Source: Chamaecrista fasciculata (taxonomy: Eukaryota > Streptophyta > Magnoliopsida > Fabales > Fabaceae). From it: a stretch of 64,000 bases of DNA. A program made the translations under genes and the position numbers. Shown here one piece after another: positions 11,900 to 22,592 of this stretch (the first letter of the stretch is position 1; every line of letters starts with the position of its first letter). The notes below the pieces were generated by a model. That model was not told where the DNA came from. It did not search any database and worked only from the letters and a program-made list of their open reading frames with translations. The stretch spans positions 38,116 through 102,115 of the forward strand of contig QANZ01022934.1 in the NCBI GenBank assembly GCA_003254925.1. The letters are read 5' to 3'.

Positions 11900-13552
11900 G
11901 TGTAGAATATCATAATTTTACCATTTATTTTTCACGAATATGGAAAAGTATTTTTAACTTAAAAAACTTAAATTTTTAAATATCTTATTATCATGGATTG
12001 ATCAATCAACGTTAAATTTAGACCACATATAAATCCACTATAGATACTTTTTTTTCTCATTTTTCATTTTATTTTTGTACTTCTTAAACTTTGCTACATA
12101 ATCCTGGGCCTTATATGGGCCTTATTAACATCTATTAGGGCACGTCTATGCTGGTCCTTGTATATATATATATATATAATTACAAAAGAAATCAAATTGC
12201 CCCTAAAACAACTTATAATGGCGAATGTTCTATTTTGGTCCTTCAGGTTTGCTCGAAGTTCCATTTTGGTCCATCATCTTTTTTTTTTGTTTTGGTCCCT
12301 CAAGTTTTCAAAACGTTCCACCATTAGTCCCTCAACATTTTTCATCCATTTTTTTCCATTAAAAAAAAGAGAAAAATAAACTTTAATCCCCCAAAATTTT
12401 AATTTTTTACATTAAAGTCTTTTTCTTTTTATAATAGGATCAAAACGTAAGGAAAAAATTAAATTGAAATTTTAATTGAATTTGCCCAAAAATAAAACTA
12501 CTACTACTTCTTCTTCTTCAGGCTCCTCTCTCTCCCCCAACCGCAAACGACTGCGCTTTGGGAATCTCAGAGAACTCAATCACCTTCTGACCCATCACGT
12601 CCTCCATATTTAGCCGACAGAAATTGGTGACGGCCATTAAGAAGGCGCCGGAGGAGTAGAACGAGATCCTCGGGATATTCATATGGAGGGAAAGTTGTTG
12701 GGTCCAACAAAGGAAGAAATCAGAGACGACGACGACGGAAGGCGAACGATTGAATATTGTTAGTCTATCTCCACAAGCCTCCTTCTTCATAAATCGCAAT
12801 CGTTTTTGCCTGAAATTTTTTGTAAGAGAAATTAAAGTGGTGAATAAAACACTTATCTCTATAGATTATTAGTGATATACAGATTATAAAAAATTGAGTT
12901 TACCTTTGGTACATCATTGATTTGATATGTAGAAATCATATTCGTCTTCTTTGTATTAGCTTTTTCTTCACCATCATCTTTATCATGCTCTTCCATTGCT
13001 AACACCCCTAAATTATTAATAGAAGAAAAAAACTCTTAAATCTCACACAAGCATTGAGTTATTTTCCGCTTGGTTGGTTGATGGACTAGCTGTAAAGAAG
13101 TTTATATAGTGCTGGAAACGATGTAGGGCTAGCTGTGATACAATGCATCTAGACTAAAATAAAATATTCGAGAGTCTTCTCAAAATTTTCGTATCTGCAA
13201 CGTTATTGAATTATTGTGATTGCTTTAAAGTCTTCTACAGGTGTAGAATATCATAATTTTAGCATTTATTTTTCACGAATATGGAAGAATATTTTTAACT
13301 TAATTTTTTTTTTAATTTTCAAATATCTTATTATTATGGATTGATCAGCCAACGTTAAATTTAGACCACATATAAATCCATTCTAGAAAGTCATTTTTTT
13401 TTCTCAATTTTCATTTTATTTTTGCACTTCTTAAACTTTGCTACATAATCCTGGGCCTTATGGGCCTTATTGACATCTATTGGGGCATGTCTATGCTGGT
13501 CCTTGTATATATATATATAATTACAAAAGAAATCAAATTCTCCCAAAAAAAA
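11900..13552 (+). repeat. AHL-module blocks, copy B (rearranged)
   Basis: Two partial runs of the module lie here: 11900-12219 ('cacgaatatgg' to 'aacttataat') and about 12745-13552 ('cgaacgattgaatattg' to 'aattataat'), separated by a truncated Pack-MULE copy. The AHL coding blocks are absent from this copy. Both runs end at the same module position, which is where the MULE sits. Confidence 0.6.
12220..12744 (-). mobile_element. Truncated, inverted Pack-MULE copy with UGT89-like fragment
   Basis: The left end (GGCGAATGTTCTATTTTGG) is preceded by ACTTATAAT, close to the target duplication of the complete element at 13562-14460. It then matches the complete element's right arm read backwards, so the cargo is inverted relative to it. 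The minus strand encodes VVVVSDFFLCWTQQLSLHMN followed by IPRISFYSSGAFLMAVTNF and MEDVMGQKVIEFSEIPKA. This resembles the acceptor-side N-terminal domain of UGT89-type plant glycosyltransferases. The frame lacks a proper start and the donor-binding PSPG box; it is a gene fragment. The other end is lost at about 12744, where module sequence resumes. Confidence 0.7.
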
Positions 13553-13561
13553 AATTATAAT

Positions 13562-14460
13562 GGTCGAAGTCCTATTTTGGTCCTTCAGATTTGCTCGAAG
13601 TTCCATTTTGGTCCCTTTTCTTTTTTTCATTCCGTTTTGGTCCTTTAAATTTTCAAAATGTTCCAACGTTAGTCCCTCAACAATTTTCATCCATTTTTTC
13701 TGTTAAAAAAAAAAAAGAAAAATAGACTTTCATCTCCAAAAAATTTTATATTTTTACATTGAGATCCTCTTTTTTTAATAATATGATTAAAAGATAAGGA
13801 ACAAAATTAAATTGAGATTTTAATTGAGTTTCCCAAAAAATATATCTTCTTCAAATTCTCTCTCTCATTCTAATATTCTCATACCCAGCACAATGTCACT
13901 TCCTTCTTCTTCTTGATTTCACCCATTTGCTTGCTCTTCGATCCTTCACACCCAAAAACCTCCAAACCTTAAACCACCTTCTCGTCACCTTCGATCCTTC
14001 TCGTCACCTTAGTCTCTGTCACCAATTTCTGCCAGTTGAATATGGAGGACGTGATGGGTCAAAAGGTGATTAAGTTCTCTGAGATTCCCATAGCGCCATC
14101 GTTTGCGATGGGGTAGAGAGAGGAGCCCGAAGAAGAAGTAGTAGTTATGCTTTTGGACAAATTCAATTAAAATTTTAATTTATTTTTTCTTTATGTTTTG
14201 ATCCTATTATAAAAGGAAAAAGGTTTTAATGTAAAAAAAATTAAAATCTTTAGGGGATGAAAGTTTATTTTTCTTTTTTTTTTTAACAGAAAAAAAATGA
14301 ATGGAAAATGTTGCAGGATTAATGGTGGAACGTTTTGAAAACTTGAGGGACCAAAATGAAACTTCAAGCAAACCTGAGGAACCAAAACGAAATGAAAAAA
14401 AGATGAGGGACCAAATCGAAACTTCGAGCATACCTGAGGAACCAAAATAAGACTTTGGCC
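13562..14460. mobile_element. Pack-MULE, 899 bp, carrying a UGT89-like fragment
   Basis: Terminal inverted repeats of about 250-300 bp: left GGTCGAAGTCCTATTTTGG; the right end is GGCCAAAGTCTTATTTTGG on the other strand. The 9-bp target duplication AATTATAAT is perfect (13553-13561; 14461-14469), as expected for Mutator-type insertion. Empty sites are visible in related module copies (for example near 19960). Between the arms the + strand keeps a short UGT89-like piece (LNMEDVMGQKVIKFSEIP, about 14036-14090). No transposase is present. The captured part is too short to be enzymatic. Confidence 0.88.
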
Positions 14461-14652
14461 AATTATAATTTATTAATGAAGGATAAGTTATATTTAAGAT
14501 GCAACCGACTATGTCTATGTGGTACCTTAATTTATATTGAATAACTAATTAATTTTTAGATAATTAAAATATACAATTTTATCTTTAAAATGTTCAATTA
14601 TAAATTATTTGGTCCTAGTGACAATTTGGTCTTTGAATTTGAATTAATTTTA

Positions 14653-14790
14653 GGGTAAATTATACTTTGGTACCCTGTGGTTTGACCCTATTTCACTTTG
14701 GTACCCTGTGGTTTGAAACCTGACACTTTAGTACCTTGTGGTATTCTCCATTAACACTTTGGTACCCTTTGGGGTTATTTTGTAATTTTA
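14653..14790. repeat. Solo arm of a MULE-type inverted repeat
   Basis: Starts 'gggtaaattatactttggta' and carries tandem 'ctttggtaccctgtggttt' phrases, the same style as the arms of the MULE at 44988-51216 but clearly diverged. No opposite arm was found nearby. Confidence 0.5.
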
Positions 14791-15659
14791 ATCATAACAA
14801 ATTTTGCAAAAATTACATATTGACCCCAAAAAATTACATTTAGTCCTGAAAGATTAAAACGGTACATTTTTTAGTGCCTGAAAAATTAAAACGGTATATA
14901 TTTAGTCCAGAAAAAGGATTAATTAGTATACGGTTTTGATCTTTCATAGACTAAAATGTATATTTCAATCTTTCAAGGACTGAGTTGTCAACTTGGTGAT
15001 ATTTTAAGAACTGAATAGTTAGTTTACTCTAAATACATATAAATACATCAAAACACAACAAAAGAGACAAATTATCCAACAAATAACTAGATTTGGGTGT
15101 AAATCATCGTAAGTAAAATATATGAGACCAAAAGTACAATACCAAAAAGTTTGGGAGTAAACTGAGATCTGAACAAAAGTTATGAGATCAAAACTGCACT
15201 TTGACCTTCTTTCTCCATTTTGTTGACATTCACAAGTACCAGACAAACACATTATTGAATGAAGCAGATTTTATAAGTCCGAAAAATGTAATATCCTAAG
15301 ATATTATATAAAATATTTAATTTAGTATTTTGTCCGTAATAAAATTAAATAATGAGTCTAGCAAGTGCTCGTGGTTAAATTTTGAGAGTTATTTAAGAAA
15401 AAAAGTTTATTGAGTTTTAATTTAATCCCATCATAAAATACTTTCCACTAAGACATAGCAACTAATAGAAATAAAATGTTATTGCATATTTGAAATTTAC
15501 TCTTCACAATGAATCTAATAGTATAAATTTTGTAAAAAAAAAAAACTATAATTCAGAAAATAAGCGTTTATGAAAACTGTTGAGAAATTTTTTATTCTGT
15601 GCTAAAACAGTAATTTTAACCCCTCAAATCCTGTGCTTAAATTTCCTTTTGTCCCCTAC

Positions 15660-15893
15660 AAACTTCTAGACAGCTCACAATGGTCCCCCCATCTATTTTT
15701 AAAAGCCACGCATCACACACACTTGAAGGACCTAATTTTGCATCCACTCACACGATCCTCTCCATTCCTCCGCCTACCTCCATCGCATCTCCCTCAAGCA
15801 CTCCCGTCGCCGCTGCCAGACGCCGGAGAACGTCACCGGCGAGTCCTCCCACGGTGGTGGCTGGCTTCTTTTCTTCTTCCTTCTCCATTTGGG
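15660..15893 (+). promoter_or_regulatory. Likely 5'UTR exon and promoter-proximal region of MED9
   Basis: A GC-rich pyrimidine-rich leader (15760-15893) ends at a plausible donor 'ttg|gtaatttc'. It would splice to an acceptor 'aaatgcag' at about 16648, just upstream of the MED9 ATG. The 15894-16648 stretch would be a 5'UTR intron. An almost identical copy lies at 11020-11256. Inferred from composition and splice motifs only. Confidence 0.5.
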
Positions 15894-16688
15894 TAATTTC
15901 TTCACCTCTTTCCTCCATCTTCGTGTTGCTCCTTATGAACTCAAAATCTCTGCTGAAAATCCAAATTTGTGCTGCTGTTTGGTGTTTATTTTGATGCTTT
16001 AAAACACCCTTAGTCATGGTTTATGGATTGATTTTATTTCCATCAATTTGGTGACCCCGATAGAATTTAGGGCCAAACTTGAAATCTTAGTTTTTGGTCA
16101 AATCTTCACGTTTTCTTGAAATTAATGGTTTGAGTGAGTTCAATGGATGATAATAATGGGGTTTTTATCGTCAATTTTAATTTAAAGAGTGTATTTTGAA
16201 ACTTGATGTTTTGGGGTAAAACCTTACCGTTTGCAATTTGGTGATTTTGATGATTTTCTTGAACTAAATGGGTTTCTATGGAATTATGGAGGATCTTGAA
16301 ACTATAATATTGTATTTAAAAATTCACAATTCTTAAATTTAAGAAGAAGAAACCTTTGTATTTTAGCTCTCCTTACTGTCCTAGGATCATATGGGTGAAA
16401 AATAGTTGTAAATACATGCTTATGAACTTATATAGCTATATTTGAAGCTGGTCACAACTTTTAAAATTGATGAAATCTTAACAATACAAAAATCTTAATC
16501 ATTATCTTTTGAAATTTTTTGGAATTTATAAGTTTTCCGGTGAGTTTGTGATTAGTCCTTTTCCTTTTTATCAATTATCATTAGTTGAAGGAAAATTCAT
16601 AACACTAAAAGGAAATTAATTCCTTTCCACCACCAATGTGCAAATGCAGCTTTCAGCCAACAAAGATAGAAAAGAGAAAGAAGGCAAC

Positions 16689-18161
16689 ATGGATCATTAT
16701 CACTCAGGAGGAAATTGGACAATGATCCCAACCCACAATACCAACCCTACGCAATCCAATCAAGACCCTCTCTTTCTCCATCAACAACAACAACAACAAC
16801 AACAACAGCATTTTCTTCAGCAACAGCCGCAGCAAGCATTTCAACCACAGCTCCAGCCATCTCAATTTCAGCAACAACAACAGCAACAGCTCTATCAGCA
16901 GCAACAACAGCGTCTTCTCCTTCATCAACAACAACTGCAACCGCAACCGCAGCCGCAGCTGCAGCAGCAACAACAACAACAACTGCAACCACAATTGCAA
17001 TCTCAATCACAACAACTGCAACAACAACCGCAACAGAACCTTCATCAGTCCCTGGCCTCTCATTTTCATCTCTTGCACGTAAGCCTTCTCAATCCAAATC
17101 TCATATTCTCTAAGTATTGGGTAGAATTTTATTTTCTTTTTGATAATTTTTGCACCTTAGATTTTGCAATCTTTATATGTTTTGTTTCAATGAAAATCAA
17201 AATGCCCTCAATTACTCAGAGAAGCTCAGTTTGCATCACTTAGGAAACTAAACTTCATGACATTCAAAAATTTTGAAAGTTATCTTGTTTTAATAAATTA
17301 AGATATTAAATTGGAAGAGAACATCTAGGAAGGGCTGATTTTAGTGAACTGATTTTGTAAGGTGGAAAAACAGTTTTCTCTAACATCAATTTTGTTTTTT
17401 TATTTCTGTCTACGGGACTCTTTACGTCTTATTCCTGTAATAACGACTTTCTTTTTTATTTCTGTAAAACGGACTTTCTTTGTTATGGGCATAGTTGGTG
17501 GAGAATTTGGCAGAGGTCATCGAACATGGGGCTAGGGATCAGCAATCAGATGCATTGGTATGAATTTTGATCTCCCTCGATCTTTTTTTGTGTCTCAATA
17601 TTTCCTAATATTGGTACTCAGATTTGAGGGAGTTGTTTGATTGATCATTGAAAGATCTTTTAACATTTAATCGTGACTTCTTGTTTATGTGAATCATTGA
17701 AAGATCAACGAATTGAGCAATCATTTTGAGAAGTGCCAGCAACTGTTAAACTCAATCTCAGGCTCCATAAGCACCAAGGCTATGGTAATTAGCAAGTCTC
17801 TGTTTTTTTATTTCTTTGCTCTAGTTTACTTTTACGGTTTTACCTTCATCCTTTATATTCTCATTTTCTTTTTAAAATATTAGTTATGTAACAAATATTT
17901 TGTAGCTGGTGGAGCTAGTGTAAGTCTAACTTTGAGAATTCTTTCTGGATGTTAAATGCAGACAGTTGAGGGACAGAAGAAGAAGGTAGAGGAAAGTGAG
18001 CAATTGCTAAATCAGCGAAGGTAGGTTTGTAGTAATTAATTGTATGGGATGTCTCTCAGTGATTGAATTTCTTTGTGTTAATCTTCTTTTGTTCCAATTA
18101 CAGAGACTTGATCGCTAATTACAGAAAATCTGTTGAAGAGCTTGTTAAGTCTGAGCCATAA
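16689..18161 (+). CDS. MED9: Mediator complex subunit 9 (MED9), five coding exons, 216 aa
   Basis: MED9 is a small subunit of the Mediator middle module, which links transcription factors to RNA polymerase II in the nucleus. Coding exons: 16689-17078, 17495-17557, 17704-17784, 17962-18020 and 18104-18161, all with GT-AG introns; the total is 651 nt ending in TAA. The protein starts MDHYHSGGNWTMIP, as plant MED9 proteins do. It has a long Gln-rich segment (about residues 33-125, with Pro and Leu), then the conserved Med9 core: LVENLAEVIEHGARDQQSDA, INELSNHFEKCQQLLNSISG, TVEGQKKKVEESEQLLNQRR and DLIANYRKSVEELVKSEP. The core is predicted helical coiled coil. An in-frame ATG at 16638 lies upstream, but MDHY is the family start. 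Other reading frames over the CAG/CAA tract are shadows. The 5' region is duplicated at 10250-11688. Confidence 0.93.
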
Positions 18162-18169
18162 AATTGAGT

Positions 18170-18890
18170 GCAGGTTTAGAGGAATTTTTTTTTATGTTGT
18201 ATAATGTATGCTGCAATTTTTTATGCTTGCATTGCTATATTTCCATGTATTCTTGGTTTTGAGGCTCGTCCTTGTACAGAGTACACACTATCAACAGAGT
18301 TGGAGGACCATCATGAAGGAGCATTGTCTTTGGAATGCTTTGGCCAGAATGATCAAGTCAGAGACTATTAATAATTAGAGAATCTGCCAACTCTGTACGT
18401 TTAGTTAAATCAATTTTCATTCCTCCACAATCTTCTTAGGCATATTTCGAAGAAGAAAAACAGATTGTATGAACGAAACATGCATAGATAATTTTCCATA
18501 CTGTATGTCCAGAAAAAGTAATGAAATATAGACATCTTATTTCTCTATCTCAACTTCAGACTACTTACTTTCTTCTTTCTAGTTCTTTCTTTATAAAAAA
18601 TGGTAACTAGCTCTATACTATACCCTCGAGAGAGTAAAAAACTGTCCTTGAAAATATCTCGTCACTTACTATGTAGATTTCCTTGTCAAATTGTGAAATC
18701 TAGGAGAAGACTAAGCTCACTTTTGCTCATAATTATGCCCAGAGGATTGTTATTAATACTCTTTTGACATTTAGATTATTATTCTGAAACCATGTGAGCT
18801 TAAGCAATAAGCATTGTATTGGAGCAATTTTAACACCACTCTGCCACTTCAAATCTCTATCAAATTTTCGTTATGTTATTACTTCTTCAA
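18170..18890. other. MED9 3' flank, no gene seen
   Basis: Probably 3'UTR and terminator of MED9 ('aatgtatgctgcaa', 'gtaatgaaatatag' near 18520), then AT-rich spacer. No coding region. Confidence 0.4.
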
Positions 18891-20660
18891 AATATATTAA
18901 TGTAGAGTATGCCATTTTTGGGGAAAAAATGAAGGGTATGGCTTAAACTTTGCCACCCTATCTTGGCACTAAAATCCTGGGACCATTTTAAGATGAGTTG
19001 GGCTAGGCCTAGGCCTATGTTGGTCATTGTATAATGATAGTTACAAAAGAAATAAAATCTTCGCCCAAAAGATTCACAATAGATTAATTAATTAGTGGGA
19101 GATCCTTACTTGACACCATAACAAAATCAAATTTCCAGTTTGATCTTCTACCACGGTTTTCTTCTATTTAATCATATAAGTTTAAATAGATTGACTGAAT
19201 TTAATTAAATTGGTGCGAGGAGGAGATTTTGAGCCCGTTTATAAATATTTAATCCTAACTCAATCCGTTAAATTGTTTATTTGGTGCAAATTTAATCATA
19301 TTTGAATTTGATGCGAATATATACATGTAACAAATTAAAAAAAAACTTATTTTTAAATTTCTTAGTTAAAATCATGTGAAAAATATTTTCTAAAATGATT
19401 TTTAATAGTGGAAATGATTTTTTTAAAAAATTTAAACGTGTTACTATAGGTTGTAAATATAAATAAAAGATTAAACTAAAAGCAAATATATATTGAAATT
19501 TAGATTGACCACGGATGAGAGAGTTGTACACTTTGAGGAAAAAAAATGTTAAACTAAAAGAGCAATATTATTTTAATTTTTTAAAGAGATGAAAAATGAC
19601 AAATATCCACCACATGAAAACAAGGGCTTGATCAAATGGTAAGCAACTTGGTACCGTTTAAGCAAGCTTCCAAATTTGAAATTTTATAAAGACAAGTTAT
19701 CATGAATATGGAAAAATACTTTTAACTTAAAAAAATTAAAATTTTCAAATATTATTATCATGGATTAATCAGCTAACGTTGAATTTAGACAACATATAAA
19801 CCATTTTAAAAACTTTTATTTTCTCATTTTTGGTTTTATTTTTGTACTTCTTAATCTTTGCTACTTAATCCTGGGCCTTATTGACATTTGTTGGGTCACG
19901 TCTTGCTGTTCCTTGTATATATATAATTATAAAAGAAATCAAATTCCCCCTAAAACAATTTATAATTTATTAATGAAGGATAAGTTATATTTAAGATGCA
20001 ACCTACTATGTCTATGTGGTACCTTAATTTATGTCCAATAACTAATTAATTTTTAAATAATTAAAATATTACTTGACCCTTAATTTTTTAATAACAAACT
20101 ATATGAATAAAAAATAAACATATTTTTAATTTTTTAGTTAAAATCATGTGAAAAATAGTTTCTAAAATGATGGTTAATTTATAGGCCCTTCACTTTTGAA
20201 TTTTTAATTGAGGAAATGGTTTTTTATTTTTAAATTTAAATATGTGTTACTATAGGTTTTAAAGATAAATAAAATATTTAAGCCAATAAACCATAAATAA
20301 AAGATTAAACTAAAAGCAAATATATATTGATGTTTAGATTGAATATGGATGAGAGAGTAGTACGCTTTGAGAAAAAAAAGTTAAACTAAAAGAGCAATAT
20401 TATTTAATTTTGTTAAGAGATGAAAAATGGCAAATATCCAACACATGAAAATAAGGATTTAATTTTGTTAAGCAACAACTTGATTAAGTAAGCTTCTAGA
20501 TTTGAGATTTTATAAAAAAACAATTATCATTGTTGGGAGGATTTCTTACTATAACCAGATGTGTGGCGTAAGTTTAATATGAATGAATCATTTACTTTAA
20601 ATACTAAGTAGGCAATAATAAAAACAAAAGGAAAGCAATATATTTCAGGCCTTAGGAGAA
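18890..20660 (+). repeat. AHL-module blocks, copy C (no coding relic)
   Basis: Contains the 'gaagggtatggct' block (18930), 'gtgggagatcctta' block (19096), 'aaaagagcaatattatttta' flank twice (19555 and 20388) and the 'ctgggccttattgacat' block (19870). The two flank copies show an internal duplication of about 830 bp. No AHL coding sequence survives in this stretch. Confidence 0.55.
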
Positions 20661-20769
20661 ATAAAAGCATCTTAAGTTATTTGAAAATTTATTTCTAGTG
20701 TTATCTTGTCCTTACATATACATTTATTCATATATATATATATATATATATATTACAATGGTATGTATA

Positions 20770-21340
20770 CGTTGACGCAGGAACTATTCGAAATTTTATC
20801 ACTACCAGGGATTCTTCTTTTAAGCACTGAAGGTGAGGCGCCACGAAGGAGCAATTCAGGACATTTAACCATCTCGGTGGTTAGATTGAATGGCAAAATT
20901 GTAGGAGACCGAGTCGGCAGATCGAAGCTTGATTGTTGCCTTTCTTGTTCGAGTCTATCCTCCTTCTCCTCCTTCACTTCACTATTTTATTCTTTCAAAT
21001 TAGTTAAACACACACAAACATACATACTCAACTCTATTATTTATATATATATATATATATTATTGAATACATACATATGTACAGGTTGCAGAAGGAACCA
21101 TCGTAACAACCAATGGCAATGATTCAATCAAAGAAAGAGCTTGTCAAGTCAAAGCAAGAGTTGGAAGACACCAAAGTGGTTTTGATTGATACAAAACAAC
21201 AGTTGCGCGAAACAAGACAAAGAGTGAGCATCACACAAAATTTGTTGATGCAACTCTTCGAACCACTCCTCCACATTCTATGCCTCCTTCTTTATAAATC
21301 ACAGTCATTTTTGCCTGATTTTTTTTGTAAGAGAAATTAA
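20770..21340 (+). pseudogene. AHL (PPC domain) gene relic, copy D
   Basis: One frame reads QELFEILSLPGILLLSTEGE, APRRSNSGHLTISVVRLNGK and IVGDRV, matching AHL PPC (F-E-I-L-S-L-x-G, L-L-S, R-x-x-G-x-L-T-I-S, G-x-I-V-G). The frame is lost after GDRVGRSKLDCC, where copy A keeps LITASPVQV. After an intron-like gap, 21113-21300 reads KKELVKSKQELEDTKVVLID as a short coiled-coil-like stretch whose origin I do not recognise. No AT-hook is seen. This copy retains the first half of the PPC domain best. Confidence 0.6.
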
Positions 21341-21754
21341 AGTGGTGAACAAAACACTTATTTCTATAGATTATTAGTGATATACAAATTATAAAAAATT
21401 GTGTTTACCTTTGGTACATCATTGATTTGATATGTAGAAATCATATTTGTCCTCTTTGTATTAGCTTTATCTTCATCATCATCTTTATCATGCCCTTCCA
21501 TTTCTAACATCTCTAAACAAAACTCCTAAATCTCACACAAACATTGAGTTATTTGCCGCTGGCTGGTTGATAGACCAGTTGTAAAGAAACTTATATATAG
21601 TGCAAGAAATAATTTAGGGCTAGCTGTGAAACAATGAACCTATACTAAAATGAAACATTCGAGAGTCTTCTCATTTGTCGTATCTATAAATTATTAAATT
21701 ATTGTGATCGTTCTAGAGTCTTCTACATTTGTAAAATATCATCATGTTATCATT

Positions 21755-22127
21755 TACTTTTCACAAATATGAAAGTATATTTTTAACTTTAAAAATATTT
21801 TTAAATTTTCAAATATCTTATTATCATGGATTGATTACCCAACATTGAATTTAGACAATATGTAAAACCATTTTGAAAACTCTTTTTTTTTTCTAATTTT
21901 TCGTTTTATTTTTGTACCTTTTAAACTTTGCTACTTAATTCTGGGCCTTATTGACATCTGTTGGGCCAGGTCTATGCTGGTCCTTCTATATATATAATTA
22001 CAAAAGAAATCAAATTTCCACCTAAAACAAATTACAATTTATTAATGAAGGATAAGTTATATTTAAGAGGCAACCTACTATGTCTATACTGTATTTTTAA
22101 TTTAGATCGAATCAATTAATTAGTTTT
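21755..22127 (+). repeat. 373-bp near-identical repeat, copy 1
   Basis: Matches 24861-25233 with very few differences seen ('gattaccc' versus 'gattagcc'; 'tatactgtat' versus 'tatacggtat'). Such identity, against much more diverged module copies elsewhere, points to a recent duplication or gene conversion. Confidence 0.85.
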
Positions 22128-22592
22128 TAAATAATCAAAATATACGATTTGATCCTTAAAATATTTCAAATATCAACTATTTGATCTTTAGTTGAATTTG
22201 AACTAATCCTTAAATTTGAACTAATTTTATAGTTTTTGTCCTTGAATTTATACTTAATTAATACTATTTAGTCTTTGAATTTGAACTAATTTTATACGTT
22301 TTGGTCCTTAAATCTGTACTAAATTAATACTATTTGGTCCTTGAATTTGAACTAAATTTATATTTTTCGGTCCCTGAATTTGTACTAAATTTATATTATT
22401 TGATCCTTGAATTTGTACTGAATATGTACTTTTTGGTCTCTAGATTTGACCTAGGGATCAAATTGTTGATAATTTAGAACTGAGTTATTTTGACTTTTCA
22501 GGAACTGATTAATCAACTTGATGTAAATTTAGGGATAAAATAATAAGTTTTCTCTATATTTTATTAGTGGGAGATCCTTACTCCACGGCATA

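Larger units (their letters stand above)
20500..22592 (+). repeat. AHL-module, copy D
   Basis: The most complete module copy: flank, AHL-like relic (20770-20960), coiled-coil-like block (21113-21300), 'gtggtgaacaaaacactta' (21343), 'gccgctggctggttgataga' (21556), 'ctgggccttattgacat' (21942) and repeated 'tttggtccttgaattt' phrases (22200-22440). It ends at 'ccttactccacggcata' (22592), where an RTE element is inserted, and resumes at 24528. Confidence 0.65.

Noticed and set aside
16704-17113. Long Leu-, Val/Ala- and Thr/Ala-rich open frames over the CAG/CAA tract
   Set aside because: Alternative-frame and antisense readings of the MED9 polyglutamine region; no independent support.
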